Positions 16,145 through 24,873 of a stretch of 64,000 nucleotides of DNA are shown here, one piece after another. The stretch covers positions 1-64,000 of the forward strand of contig JAGAFD010000010.1 in NCBI GenBank assembly GCA_017612805.1, written 5' to 3'. The notes under the pieces were generated by a model that saw only the letters and a list, made by a program, of their open reading frames with translations, made no database searches and was not told the origin of the DNA. The DNA comes from Bacilli bacterium. GTDB taxonomy: Bacteria > Bacillota_I > Bacilli_A > RF39 > UBA660. The position numbers were made by a program, and so were the translations under genes. Within the stretch, counting starts at the first letter, position 1. Each line of letters begins with the position of its first letter.

Positions 16145-16226
16145 AAGAAAAGCAAAGAAAAAAGAGTTAAATCGCCCGACAGCAAAATAACTCTAATGAT
16201 ATTATATCATTTCTTTGCTTTTTCTT
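16145..16226 (+). ncRNA. Three-way-junction RNA structure after ssb, ends in a T run
   Basis: The outer stem is AGCAAAGAAA (16151-16160) with TTTCTTTGCT (16210-16219), extended by AAGAAA with TTTCTT. Inside are two hairpins: AGAGTTA (16163-16169) with TAACTCT (16188-16194), and ATGATA (16196-16201) with TATCAT (16205-16210). The 18-nt loop of the first contains CGCCCGAC, unusually GC-rich here. A T-rich stretch follows. It probably terminates or processes the ssb transcript; a separate RNA function is open. Confidence 0.5.
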
Positions 16227-16251
16227 ATTATTAATTTAAGGAGGAAGGAAA

Positions 16252-16530
16252 ATGAATAATTATTTACAATTATTAAAAATAGAACACCTAGAAGGTGGAA
16301 CATATAATGTTGACTCAATTATTAAAGCAATTCAAACATTTTCTACATGGGCTTTACGAGTTGGAATAGCAGCTGCTGGTGTATCTCTTATTGTAGGATT
16401 TATTTTATATGCAGTTGTAGATGTAGATCAAAAACCGAGAGTAAAGCAAAGAATTATTCAAACTATGTTTGGTATTGTTGGAATTATACTTGCAATATCA
16501 ATCGTAAATCTAATTATAGACTTATTCTAG
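16252..16530 (+). CDS. VirB2/TrbC-like pilin-type membrane protein
   Basis: This 92-residue protein has two membrane helices, ALRVGIAAAGVSLIVGFILYAVV and IIQTMFGIVGIILAISIVNLIIDLF, separated by a short basic turn (DQKPRVKQR). Size, topology and position before the TrbL/VirB6-like gene match the small pilin-like proteins of Gram-positive and mollicute ICEs. AAGGAGGAAGG precedes ATG 16252. It would form or support the transfer channel. Confidence 0.75.
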   Translation: MNNYLQLLKIEHLEGGTYNVDSIIKAIQTFSTWALRVGIAAAGVSLIVGFILYAVVDVDQKPRVKQRIIQTMFGIVGIILAISIVNLIIDLF

Positions 16531-16541
16531 GAGGTGAATAG

Positions 16542-17942
16542 ATGTTATTAAAAGCATTAGATTTATTAAGAACATTAGGGTGGGGTTTAATCCACTTTAT
16601 TTATGATCTAATTGATTCTCTATTTGAAATTCTAAAAGGACTAAATGCTTTTGATATTATTAATTCTGTTTCTGGTAATAATAATTTTGTTACATTTCAA
16701 AAAGGTGTAATAGCAATAGCCCTAACTTTATTAGGTTTGTTTGCAGTTACTAGATTTGCAAAAAAGATTATAGATCCAGAAGAAGGATTAAGTTCAGAAG
16801 GTATTGTAAAAGAAATTGTTAAATGTGGTTTGCTTGTATTATTGAGTACATTCTTATTTGTACAAGCATCTACTTTTTCAATTAAACTTGCAGGATTTAC
16901 CTCAAATATATTTTCAAATAATAAAACAACAATATCTGATTCAATGCTAACAATGTTTATAGATTATTCAGATGGATATAAGGATAGTGATGAATTTAAA
17001 GGAGAAGACATTGCTAAAAATGTATCTAACGGTAATTTTAATGGTAAAGAAATGTATAACGATAAATATGTAACATCTCATAGATGGATTTTACCAGATA
17101 AAAAAGATTATAAATATAAAATTAATTGGATAATGTCTGTTATTGTTGGAGGATTCTTTCTTTATTCGTTATTCTTCTGTGGAATGATGTTAGCTAGAAG
17201 ACAGATTGAATTTTTATTCCTTTTTGTAATAAGTCCAATAATTTTTGCTACATCAGTAGGAAACAAAGAAAGAAGAAGTGCTGTAGTTCAACAATTAGTA
17301 TCTTTAATGTTGCAAGGTGCAGTAATAATGCTGATAATTTCATTAACAGCAATTGTAATGGCTCAAATTAATGAAACAACATTCTTTAGTAATGGATTTA
17401 AAGATATTGTCACAAAATCACTTATGTATATTGGCTGTGGTTCATTCTTATTAACAGGATCACAAGTTGTTAATAGATTTATTGGTGGCAATGTATCAGC
17501 AAATTCAGGAAGAGAACAATTAATGGCTATGATGGGATTTGGTCATAGTATGGGAGCAATTGCAACAACAGGAGCATTAGGAATTGGAGGAGCTGGATTA
17601 ATGGGAGCAGGAGCAATCACTAAAGGAGCTTCAAAAGTTGGAAATGCTGGAAATAGTGCAGTTGGAAAAGTTGGTAAAGCAGTATCATCATTCGGTTCTA
17701 AAATGGGTGGAGATAGTTCATCTTATGGAGGAATAGGAAGTAATTTAAAAATGGTAGGTGATTACATGCAAGCTTCATCAACTTTGAAATCAATGAATAA
17801 TAAAGCAAATGGTGGAGGCAGATTATCAAGATTTGGCTCTGGAATGATGAATGCTGGTAAAGAATCAATGGCATCGGCAATGTCAAATGTTATACCAACA
17901 AGAAGTATGTATCGTAGAAGATATAGAGGGAGAGATGATTAA
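16542..17942 (+). CDS. VirB6/TrbL-like conjugation channel protein
   Basis: This 466-residue membrane protein has about six hydrophobic segments (for example VIAIALTLLGLFAVTRF, YKINWIMSVIVGGFFLYSLFF and LMLQGAVIMLIISLTAIVMAQ). Its C-terminal tail is rich in Gly, Ser and Ala (ALGIGGAGLMGAGAITKGAS) and ends in arginines. This is the usual layout of TrbL/VirB6 proteins in Gram-positive ICEs. AGGAGGTG precedes ATG 16542. It overlaps the next gene by 1 nt. Confidence 0.8.
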   Translation: MLLKALDLLRTLGWGLIHFIYDLIDSLFEILKGLNAFDIINSVSGNNNFVTFQKGVIAIALTLLGLFAVTRFAKKIIDPEEGLSSEGIVKEIVKCGLLVLLSTFLFVQASTFSIKLAGFTSNIFSNNKTTISDSMLTMFIDYSDGYKDSDEFKGEDIAKNVSNGNFNGKEMYNDKYVTSHRWILPDKKDYKYKINWIMSVIVGGFFLYSLFFCGMMLARRQIEFLFLFVISPIIFATSVGNKERRSAVVQQLVSLMLQGAVIMLIISLTAIVMAQINETTFFSNGFKDIVTKSLMYIGCGSFLLTGSQVVNRFIGGNVSANSGREQLMAMMGFGHSMGAIATTGALGIGGAGLMGAGAITKGASKVGNAGNSAVGKVGKAVSSFGSKMGGDSSSYGGIGSNLKMVGDYMQASSTLKSMNNKANGGGRLSRFGSGMMNAGKESMASAMSNVIPTRSMYRRRYRGRDD

Positions 17943-18253
17943 TGTATATAACAGTACCAAGTATTAAAAAAACATTAGGAAAATATATTGAGATGAAAGA
18001 TTTATACATAGGATTACCTATGCTATTTATTTTTTTAATAATGTTTTCATTTACTAGTCATAAGATTGCTTCTTTAATATTTTTAACAATATGTATCTTC
18101 TTAATGTTACCTGTAAAAGTATCAAAGAAAAATAGAATGTATAAAGTAGCAATTTTATTTGTTAAATATTTATTTAATTGTAAGGAATATGCTTACAAAA
18201 GAAATGGAGATGATATAGATTGGAAAGACAAACTAAAGATGAAAAAACTTTAA
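17942..18253 (+). CDS. PrgI/VirB3-like membrane protein
   Basis: This 103-residue protein starts MYITVPSIKKTLGKYIEMKD and has two membrane helices, LYIGLPMLFIFLIMFSF and IASLIFLTICIFLMLPV, then a basic tail. It lies directly before the VirB4 ATPase, the usual place of PrgI/VirB3 proteins. It overlaps the VirB4 gene by 34 nt. Confidence 0.75.
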   Translation: MYITVPSIKKTLGKYIEMKDLYIGLPMLFIFLIMFSFTSHKIASLIFLTICIFLMLPVKVSKKNRMYKVAILFVKYLFNCKEYAYKRNGDDIDWKDKLKMKKL

Positions 18254-20682
18254 AAAAAGCAAAGAAAGTTGATTCTAAAAATAATAGAAAATATTCAACA
18301 GCAAATCAGATGAAAAAAAGAATTAAAAATTCTAAATCAATCACTAATATAAAAGAGATTGGAGAAGATGGATTAATTTATTTAAAATCTGGTGAAGTTG
18401 CAACATTAATTGAAGTTAAAGCTATTGATTTATCATTAACAAGTAATCACGAAAAAACACTTTTCTTTTCAATGTTAAAAGCTTTATATCAAATACCAAG
18501 TTTAAACATGAAATGTTATAAGTTAAACGAAAAACTTAATTTAAATGCAAATAAAGTGAGTTTAGATAAAAAAATAGAAAAGTTTCAAAATGATGAAGGC
18601 AAAAAACTGTTGTTAGAAGAATCAAGAAATTTAATTGATGATTTAGAAGCTAAAAACTTTACTGTATCTAGTATTTATTATTGGGTAATAATTGCTAAAG
18701 ATACAGCGATGTTAAATAAGCAATTAGATGAAATAGAGGATATTACTTTAAATATAGTTCCTAGAATTTATATAGAAAGTATTACAAATAAATTGGAAAT
18801 ATATAAATTTTTATCAAATCTTTATCTAACATCTAATACACTTGATGAATTAGTATGGGGAGATTTACCAAGTTTGGTAAGCCCAATTAATATGTCTGAA
18901 AGGACAGATAAATTAAGATTAGATAATAAAGAAGTCCAATTACTAACAGTTAAGAATGTTCCTCCATTCGTAAGTGAATTGTTTTTTGAAGATATATTTA
19001 ATTATCCAGATGTTAGAGCTTCAATTGGAATACAGGAATGTATTACACAAGATGAATTGATTAAATGGGTAAATTCACAATATCAATTCTTATTAACTGA
19101 TAGGAATACAACAAAAAAATTAAGTGATGCTACAGAATTAGATACCCAAAAAGAAAATTTTCAAGCATTAATGCAGGATATTAAAAATGGTGATGAAAAG
19201 ATTAAAGAAGTATCATTAATTTTAATTGTTGAAGGAGATAGAAAACATAGAGAAGAAGTTATTAGAGATTTAAAAAGAATAGCTGATTCTTATCAAATAA
19301 AATTAGATGTTCCTAGATTAAGACAAATGGAAGCATGGCAATGTTATGATATATCAACTAGAACATTTGATGATTATTGCTTTTATTTACCAACACTAAC
19401 TTTAAGTGCTGGTTTTCCATTTACTAAAACATATTTTAATGATCCAAATGGTTACATGTTTGGTGTAGATATTCATACATCATTACCAATATTTTATGAT
19501 CCATTTGTATTAACTAATTCAAGAACATCACATAATATGGCAATCATATCTTCAACTGGTGGAGGTAAATCTTACACTATGAAAAAGATGATTGTTAATG
19601 AATATGGTAGAGGCACAAAAATTTTTATATTTGATGCTGAAAATGAATATAAGAAAATTGTTGAATCTAATAAAGGTGAATACATAGATTTATATTCAAA
19701 AACTGGTGGAATTATAAATCCATTACAAATAAGATTTATTCCATCTGATGATGAAAATCATGATACAAAAGAAACAGATTGTCCATTAGCAAAACATTTG
19801 GGTTTCTTAGAAGCATTTTTTAAGACAGCATTTGAGAGTATTAATGAAAAAGAATTAGTAATGCTTCTTGCAGTAGTTGAAAAATTATATAACAAAAAAG
19901 GTATTTATAAAAATACATCTATAAATACACTTCAAAATATGAATCCAGAAGATTATCCTATATTTTCAGAATTATATAAGTTCTTACCTGAATATAAGAA
20001 AGAAATAAAAAGTGCTGAAAAAATTAAGATCATAGAACAACTAGATATTTTATTATCAAGATTTTTAACAGGTACTGATTCTTATTTGTTTGATGGTCAT
20101 ACTACTATTAATTTAGATAATGATTTAATTGCATTTAATTTACAAGAATTATTATATAGTGGAAATCAAAGACTTATAAATACTCAAACATTAAATCTTT
20201 TAACATATTTAAATAATAGTATAGTAGCAAATAAAATTTTAAATGATAAATTAAAATTAGAAGATAGAAAACATGTAATGATTATTGCAGATGAATTTCA
20301 TTTGTTTATAGATGAAAACAATTTTGAAGTATTGAGAAACTTTGGACAATTAGCAAGAAGAATTAGAAAATATTCTGGATCATTAGTAGTTGCAACACAA
20401 TCTGTTAAAGACTTTGTAGGTAGTCAATCCATATTAAGACATTCTACAGCCATATTTAATAATTGCCAATATCAAATGATAGGAATGTTAAAAGAAGATG
20501 ACTTACTTGCATACTTAGAATTATTTAAACAGAATCCACTTACAGATACTCAAAAGAATTTTTTGATGTCAGCTAGAAGAGGGGAATTTTTGCTTAATAT
20601 TGATTCAAAAAATAGACTTAGAATTTGGATTCGTGCAACAGAACTTGAAAGAGAAATGATGGGCGAAGGAGATTCAAAGTGA
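18220..20682 (+). CDS. VirB4-like conjugative transfer ATPase
   Basis: This 820-residue ATPase powers the type IV secretion channel at the cytoplasmic face. Walker A is SSTGGGKSYT near residue 445, Walker B is VMIIADEFH near residue 686, and a VATQSVKDFVGSQSILRHST motif follows as in VirB4/TraE proteins. RLRQMEAWQCYDISTRTFD is typical of the Gram-positive branch. No ATG has a suitable RBS, so TTG 18220 (GGAGATGATATAG upstream) is chosen; an internal ATG lies at 18310. The start is inside the upstream gene. Confidence 0.92.
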   Translation: MERQTKDEKTLKKAKKVDSKNNRKYSTANQMKKRIKNSKSITNIKEIGEDGLIYLKSGEVATLIEVKAIDLSLTSNHEKTLFFSMLKALYQIPSLNMKCYKLNEKLNLNANKVSLDKKIEKFQNDEGKKLLLEESRNLIDDLEAKNFTVSSIYYWVIIAKDTAMLNKQLDEIEDITLNIVPRIYIESITNKLEIYKFLSNLYLTSNTLDELVWGDLPSLVSPINMSERTDKLRLDNKEVQLLTVKNVPPFVSELFFEDIFNYPDVRASIGIQECITQDELIKWVNSQYQFLLTDRNTTKKLSDATELDTQKENFQALMQDIKNGDEKIKEVSLILIVEGDRKHREEVIRDLKRIADSYQIKLDVPRLRQMEAWQCYDISTRTFDDYCFYLPTLTLSAGFPFTKTYFNDPNGYMFGVDIHTSLPIFYDPFVLTNSRTSHNMAIISSTGGGKSYTMKKMIVNEYGRGTKIFIFDAENEYKKIVESNKGEYIDLYSKTGGIINPLQIRFIPSDDENHDTKETDCPLAKHLGFLEAFFKTAFESINEKELVMLLAVVEKLYNKKGIYKNTSINTLQNMNPEDYPIFSELYKFLPEYKKEIKSAEKIKIIEQLDILLSRFLTGTDSYLFDGHTTINLDNDLIAFNLQELLYSGNQRLINTQTLNLLTYLNNSIVANKILNDKLKLEDRKHVMIIADEFHLFIDENNFEVLRNFGQLARRIRKYSGSLVVATQSVKDFVGSQSILRHSTAIFNNCQYQMIGMLKEDDLLAYLELFKQNPLTDTQKNFLMSARRGEFLLNIDSKNRLRIWIRATELEREMMGEGDSK

Positions 20683-21620
20683 AACACAAAAAAGGAAAAA
20701 GTAAAATCTTAAAAATAGTATTGGGAAGTACAACAGGAATGGTAGTTATGTCATTAATAATTATTGTTCCTGTTTTAATGGTATTAGATTTTTTTGGAGC
20801 TAATATAACAGATAATTATGTGGAGAATAATATGGATTATGCTGATATGTATAAAGAAACATTAAATACAGCAATTAAACAAGGTTATGGTTATGTTCCA
20901 TTAAACCGTATTTTATATTTCTATTTAGAAAATGATAAATTATCTTTTTTAGAAATATATAAAGATAATGTGGATTTAGATGATAATAGATTAAAAGAAA
21001 TAAGTGAAGTATGCACTTTACCAAAATATAAAATTTATGATGTATGTAAAGAAATAGATGAAAATCAAATTGATGAAATACAGAATAAACCTTTTTCACC
21101 ACCAGTTGATTTTTCTAAAATAACAATTACATCTTTTTTTATGGAAGAAAGAATTGTTTTTGGTACAGCTGGAGTTCATCAAGCTTGGGATTTAGCAGGA
21201 GGTAATAAAACGCCAGTTAAATCTGTTTGTGATGGAACAATTAAAAAAGTAAGTTTTAAATTTAGTGAAAATGTAACTGATAAAAATGGTGGAGGAGGAA
21301 ATCAAATCTATTTAGAATGTCCTATTGATGATGAATTAACTTATACAGTTATATATGCACATTTATATCCTGGTACAGCAAAAGTAAAAGAAGGTGATTC
21401 TGTTAAAGCTGGTGATGAACTTGCTGGAATAGGAACTACAGGATATTCAACAGGTCCACATTTACATTATCAAGTTGAAGTAGATGGTAATGTTGTAGAT
21501 GGAATGAGTCTTATAGATTTTTCTGATAAGAAACCATATAATCCTGGAGGATTAACACCTGGAGGACAAAACCCATACCAACCATTACAACCTACGGTAC
21601 CAACATTAAAAAGCCCATAG
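20679..21620 (+). CDS. M23 peptidase of the conjugation apparatus
   Basis: This 313-residue protein has an N-terminal membrane segment (GMVVMSLIIIVPVLMVLDFF), a stalk, and a C-terminal LytM/M23 domain. HQAWDLA and GPHLHYQV supply the zinc ligands (HxxxD and HxH), and GIGTTGYSTGPH is typical. It would open the peptidoglycan during assembly of the transfer channel, as VirB1-like proteins do. GTG 20679 overlaps the VirB4 stop (GTGA) and has GAAGGAG upstream. The tail is rich in Pro and Gly. It ends before the structured region at 21664. Confidence 0.85.
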   Translation: MKHKKGKSKILKIVLGSTTGMVVMSLIIIVPVLMVLDFFGANITDNYVENNMDYADMYKETLNTAIKQGYGYVPLNRILYFYLENDKLSFLEIYKDNVDLDDNRLKEISEVCTLPKYKIYDVCKEIDENQIDEIQNKPFSPPVDFSKITITSFFMEERIVFGTAGVHQAWDLAGGNKTPVKSVCDGTIKKVSFKFSENVTDKNGGGGNQIYLECPIDDELTYTVIYAHLYPGTAKVKEGDSVKAGDELAGIGTTGYSTGPHLHYQVEVDGNVVDGMSLIDFSDKKPYNPGGLTPGGQNPYQPLQPTVPTLKSP

Positions 21621-21663
21621 TTTAACACATTAAAAATTATTATAAATAAAGAGATTAATAAAT

Positions 21664-21821
21664 AACACAGCCCACAATAGTGGGTTAATTTTGCAAGTGC
21701 AAAATAGGTTTGATATCACACAGAACTCTTGTTTTTAAACAAGTTCTTATGTGTGATGATATCAACTTCTTATGCTCTTGAATTATTTTTATAAATAATT
21801 CTTTAAAATATGGGCTGTGTT
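21664..21821 (+). ncRNA. Multibranched structured element upstream of the mobilisation genes
   Basis: A perfect 11-bp stem, AACACAGCCCA (21664-21674) with TGGGCTGTGTT (21811-21821), closes a region with three hairpins: ATTTTGC/GCAAAAT (21688-21705), a long one from TGATATCACACA (21711-21722) to 21764 with one bulged A, and GAATTATTT/AAATAATTC (21780-21801). A competing hairpin CCCAC/GTGGG (21671-21684) shares bases with the outer stem, so two states are possible. There is no ORF. It fills the only large gap (21621-21855) in the transfer region, so an RNA or oriT role are both possible. Confidence 0.55.
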
Positions 21822-21855
21822 ATACCCATTAAGACCCACTTAGAAAGGAACAAAA

Positions 21856-22035
21856 ATGCATAGATATTTATTAAGATTAAAAGATGTATTATTTCAAAGA
21901 ATCAAAGTTGAATCTGATTCTAGAGGAATTAGTATTAATGATATGATTAATGAATTAATAGAAATAGGATTATTAAAAATTTATGAAGAGGAGGGAAAAC
22001 ATGGAAAAATTAAGCCTAAGCAAATTAATAGCTAA
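21856..22035 (+). CDS. Small ribbon-helix-helix DNA-binding protein, 59 aa
   Basis: The ORF begins MHRYLLRLKDVLFQRIKVES, followed by SRGISINDMINELIEIGL. This beta-strand plus helix-turn-helix layout is typical of Arc/MetJ/CopG-type proteins. GAAAGGAAC lies upstream. It overlaps the next gene by 35 nt in a different frame. It sits directly after the structured region and ahead of the relaxase, so it may bind oriT as a relaxosome accessory factor, or be a repressor of the mobilisation operon. Confidence 0.65.
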   Translation: MHRYLLRLKDVLFQRIKVESDSRGISINDMINELIEIGLLKIYEEEGKHGKIKPKQINS

Positions 22036-22426
22036 TGACATTGTTAATTATGGAATGGATAAGACAATGGGATTTCAATATGTTGTAAGTTTAAGTGATT
22101 TTTTAGATGAGTATGATGAAGAATCAAGGGATTATATTAAATCACATATTAAAGAAATAATTAATGATGTTGAGCAAAACGAAAATGTTGCAGATCTTCA
22201 TTATGATGAAAAAGAGCAAGATTTTGATATGGTATTTTATTTTGATGGATTAATGAACAAGCTAGACAAAATTATTTATGAAATAGGAAGAGAAAATGGA
22301 ACTGAATATGAATTAGAAGATGTCAGAAATATTTCCTATGATTTGGAAAATAGTGATAGCTTTAAAGATTTAATAAATGAACATCTAAGTAAAAAGGAAT
22401 ATATGGATATGGGAACAGAAATGTAG
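22001..22426 (+). CDS. Hypothetical acidic protein of the mobilisation operon, 141 aa
   Basis: It starts at ATG 22001 behind GAGGAGGG. The product is highly acidic (runs such as DEYDEESRDYIKSH, then NGTEYELEDVRNISYDLENSD) and predicted mostly helical, with no signal or membrane segments. No family is recognised. Tight packing between two ribbon-helix-helix genes suggests a mobilisation-linked role. An acidic surface could mimic DNA, but that is speculation. Confidence 0.6.
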   Translation: MEKLSLSKLIANDIVNYGMDKTMGFQYVVSLSDFLDEYDEESRDYIKSHIKEIINDVEQNENVADLHYDEKEQDFDMVFYFDGLMNKLDKIIYEIGRENGTEYELEDVRNISYDLENSDSFKDLINEHLSKKEYMDMGTEM

Positions 22427-22434
22427 AGGTGCTT

Positions 22435-22749
22435 ATGATTAGAATACATATAACAATTCCAGAGGAATTAGATGAAAGAATAAGATTGTATGGTAAAGAA
22501 AATAATTTAATATTATCACATTGTGTTAGAGAATTAGTAAATAAAGGATTAGATAATGTTTCAATAAACAAGAAATTTGATCAAACTAATTCTATGATTG
22601 ATAAAATGTTTTCAAGACAATTATATATTAGAGATTTGATTGAGCAATTTTATGCAGATATGGAGATTGAAAATCATTTAAATCCAAAAAATAATAAAGC
22701 ATTACAATCTTTTAAATCTGAAAGATATAAGGATAAATATAATGACTAA
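22435..22749 (+). CDS. MobC-like ribbon-helix-helix relaxosome protein
   Basis: This 104-residue protein starts MIRIHITIPEELDERIRLYG, then KENNLILSHCVRELVNKGL, a clear ribbon-helix-helix. A helical C-terminal half (DQTNSMIDKMFSRQLYIRDL) could contact the relaxase. ATG 22435 after GAGGTG is preferred over GTG 22429. It overlaps the relaxase gene by 8 nt, the usual arrangement of accessory nicking proteins. Confidence 0.7.
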   Translation: MIRIHITIPEELDERIRLYGKENNLILSHCVRELVNKGLDNVSINKKFDQTNSMIDKMFSRQLYIRDLIEQFYADMEIENHLNPKNNKALQSFKSERYKDKYND

Positions 22750-24019
22750 TACACCAAAAGTTGTAGTCGTAAATAAATTTACACCAAGTTATAGAAATCT
22801 TAACTATAATTATCCATCACAAAAAGCTGTATATAATTCAACGATGAATATGTTTGATTATTTTGCAGATGTTAAGAAAAAAGCATTTTTTATGTTAGAT
22901 TATTTTCAAGGAAAAATTGGAAAAGATAAGGAAATGAATATAATGTTTGAAAATGGTGAATATGCAACTCAAGAGCAAATTGAACAAAGAAAAAAACAAT
23001 ATGCTAAATATATTGAAAATTCAAATATTGATAAACTTGTTATTTCATTTCCAGAAGGATATCTAGAGCAAAGTGTAGATATACAAAAATTTGAAAAAGC
23101 ACTAGCAAAACATATTATTCCTATGTTTTTAAAGAAATGTGGATATGCAGATATTAAAAATATGAGTTATCAATTTGCATTACATACAGATCAAGATAAT
23201 TTACATTTTCATTTATCTTTTGCAGAAAAGAAACCAAACTATAAATCTTATGGTAAAAAACTTCAATATAGAAATGCAGGATTACTAAGTCAAAAAGAAT
23301 TAGCATTTCTAAAAAATGAAGTTGAACATTATATTGAAAAAGAAAAAGTATTTACACCTTTATTAACAAAGACTAATAAAGAAATAGAAGAATTAAAAAA
23401 ATATTTTAATCCAAAGGATAAAAACTTTTTATTAAAAGATAAGGAAGATATTTTACTAGAAGAGAAAATAGTTAAACTTGGTGAAATGATTTCTGAAAAA
23501 AGAGTATATGAAGAACAAAAAATTAAATATAATTCTATTAAAGATAAAGAAATAAAAAAACTAACTAACGAGATTAAAAAGTATTTATTTCTTACTAAAG
23601 AATCAGAGCTGAAGGAAGATTATAAGAATTTTAAATCTTCTTTAAATGAAATTAATAATTATTTTATTAAAATTGCTGAAAGTAATAATATAAAAGAAGT
23701 AGATAATTCATTAATAAAAAGTAAGGAAAAATATTTGAATAATTATGTTTTAAATGCGATTGTTAATCACGCATATTATAAAAATAAAAAGATAACAGAA
23801 AATGATGTTATACAAGAAATAGTATATAAAGAATATAAAAGAAGCAAGTCTAAATCTAAATTGAGTATAGTTACTAATTATTTATCAAATGCTAGTAGAA
23901 ATTTGCAATTTAAGAATAGATATCAAATAAGACAAGCAGTAAAAAATATAAATGATGAGTTAGAAGATGCTCAAAGAGATTTTGAAAAATTATTCCAAAG
24001 TGATAAAGAATATTCATAA
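22742..24019 (+). CDS. Relaxase, MobP-like
   Basis: This 425-residue protein would nick oriT and stay bound to the transferred strand. The metal-binding motif is FALHTDQDNLHFHLSFAEKK, a histidine triad of the H-x6-H-x-H type. KLVISFPEGYLEQS and IIPMFLKKCGYADIKNMS precede it, and SYGKKLQYRNAGLLSQ follows, as in MobP-type relaxases of Firmicute ICEs. An N-terminal tyrosine cluster (YRNLNYNYPSQKAVYNS) may hold the catalytic tyrosine. The C-terminal half is coiled coil. It overlaps the upstream accessory gene. Confidence 0.82.
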   Translation: MTNTPKVVVVNKFTPSYRNLNYNYPSQKAVYNSTMNMFDYFADVKKKAFFMLDYFQGKIGKDKEMNIMFENGEYATQEQIEQRKKQYAKYIENSNIDKLVISFPEGYLEQSVDIQKFEKALAKHIIPMFLKKCGYADIKNMSYQFALHTDQDNLHFHLSFAEKKPNYKSYGKKLQYRNAGLLSQKELAFLKNEVEHYIEKEKVFTPLLTKTNKEIEELKKYFNPKDKNFLLKDKEDILLEEKIVKLGEMISEKRVYEEQKIKYNSIKDKEIKKLTNEIKKYLFLTKESELKEDYKNFKSSLNEINNYFIKIAESNNIKEVDNSLIKSKEKYLNNYVLNAIVNHAYYKNKKITENDVIQEIVYKEYKRSKSKSKLSIVTNYLSNASRNLQFKNRYQIRQAVKNINDELEDAQRDFEKLFQSDKEYS

Positions 24020-24049
24020 AATATGTTATAATGAAAGAGGTGAAGCAAT

Positions 24050-24409
24050 ATGAAAAAATCAATTGGAAATTTTAAAGGAGATAATCTTTATCTAACAATT
24101 GCGAGTTATCAAAATAATAAAAGAATATATGTTGCAGTTGAAACAGAAGATGAATTATATGCAGATATTACTATTAATTTACCAGATATGATGTTACCAG
24201 ATGATGATTATATTTTTGTTAATGGTGATATGACTAAAGATTTAAGAGAATTTTTAGAAGAAAAAAATATAATTGGAGAAACATTTACAACTGTTCCATA
24301 TAATATGGGTTCATATGATATGGCTAAAGTTGATTTTGATGTTTTAAAAGAATATGATCCAGATGGATTTAAAGAATATGAGAAAAATTCAGATGATATA
24401 GAACTCTAA
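24050..24409 (+). CDS. DUF4313-like protein, 119 aa
   Basis: The sequence with NLYLTIASYQNNKRIYVAVE, DELYADITINLPD, then DYIFVNGDMTKDLREFLEE and NMGSYDMAKVDF fits the DUF4313 group of small ICE proteins. It has no signal peptide or membrane segment. Function is unknown; such genes lie between relaxase and coupling-protein genes. It ends at a strong terminator (24400-24423). Confidence 0.65.
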   Translation: MKKSIGNFKGDNLYLTIASYQNNKRIYVAVETEDELYADITINLPDMMLPDDDYIFVNGDMTKDLREFLEEKNIIGETFTTVPYNMGSYDMAKVDFDVLKEYDPDGFKEYEKNSDDIEL

Positions 24410-24423
24410 TGAGTTCTTTTTTT
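24400..24423 (+). terminator. Terminator after the DUF4313-like gene
   Basis: The stem AGAACTC / GAGTTCT with loop TAAT is followed by six T residues, and it overlaps the end of the coding region. Confidence 0.75.
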
Positions 24424-24439
24424 GTGGAAGGAGGAAAGT

Positions 24440-24871
24440 ATGGGATATAGATCAGATGTTAGAATAATGACAACAAAAAAAGGATATAATGAATTAAAAA
24501 AATATACCGATAAATATTTACAAGATAAAAAATACACTTTTGGAAATTTATTGGATAATACAGATATAAATGAAGAAACTAAATATGCTAAGTATATTGG
24601 TTGGGATTCTATAAAATGGTATGATGGTTTTGAAGGGTATGAAGATGTAGATGCCATTATGAATGGATTAGATCATCTTGAAGAAAATAACTATTCATAC
24701 AGATATGCACGAATAGGTGAATCATACGATGATTACGATGAAAAATACTTTGAAAGTGATATTGAAGATGAACAAGATTTAGAATATCCAAGCATGACAA
24801 GATATTTTGAAGATGATTACATAACTCATCAAATGAAACTAGATGCTGGAGAATTAGAAATGGAGGTATAA
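24440..24871 (+). CDS. Hypothetical protein, 143 aa
   Basis: It starts at ATG 24440 behind GGAAGGAGG. The N-terminal half begins MGYRSDVRIMTTKKGYNELK and has GWDSIKWYDGFEGYEDVDAI; the C-terminal part is very acidic (ESYDDYDEKYFESDIEDEQD). Proteins starting MGYRSDV are common in phages and ICEs and have no assigned function. It begins a small operon of three genes after a terminator. Confidence 0.65.
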   Translation: MGYRSDVRIMTTKKGYNELKKYTDKYLQDKKYTFGNLLDNTDINEETKYAKYIGWDSIKWYDGFEGYEDVDAIMNGLDHLEENNYSYRYARIGESYDDYDEKYFESDIEDEQDLEYPSMTRYFEDDYITHQMKLDAGELEMEV

Positions 24872-24873
24872 GT

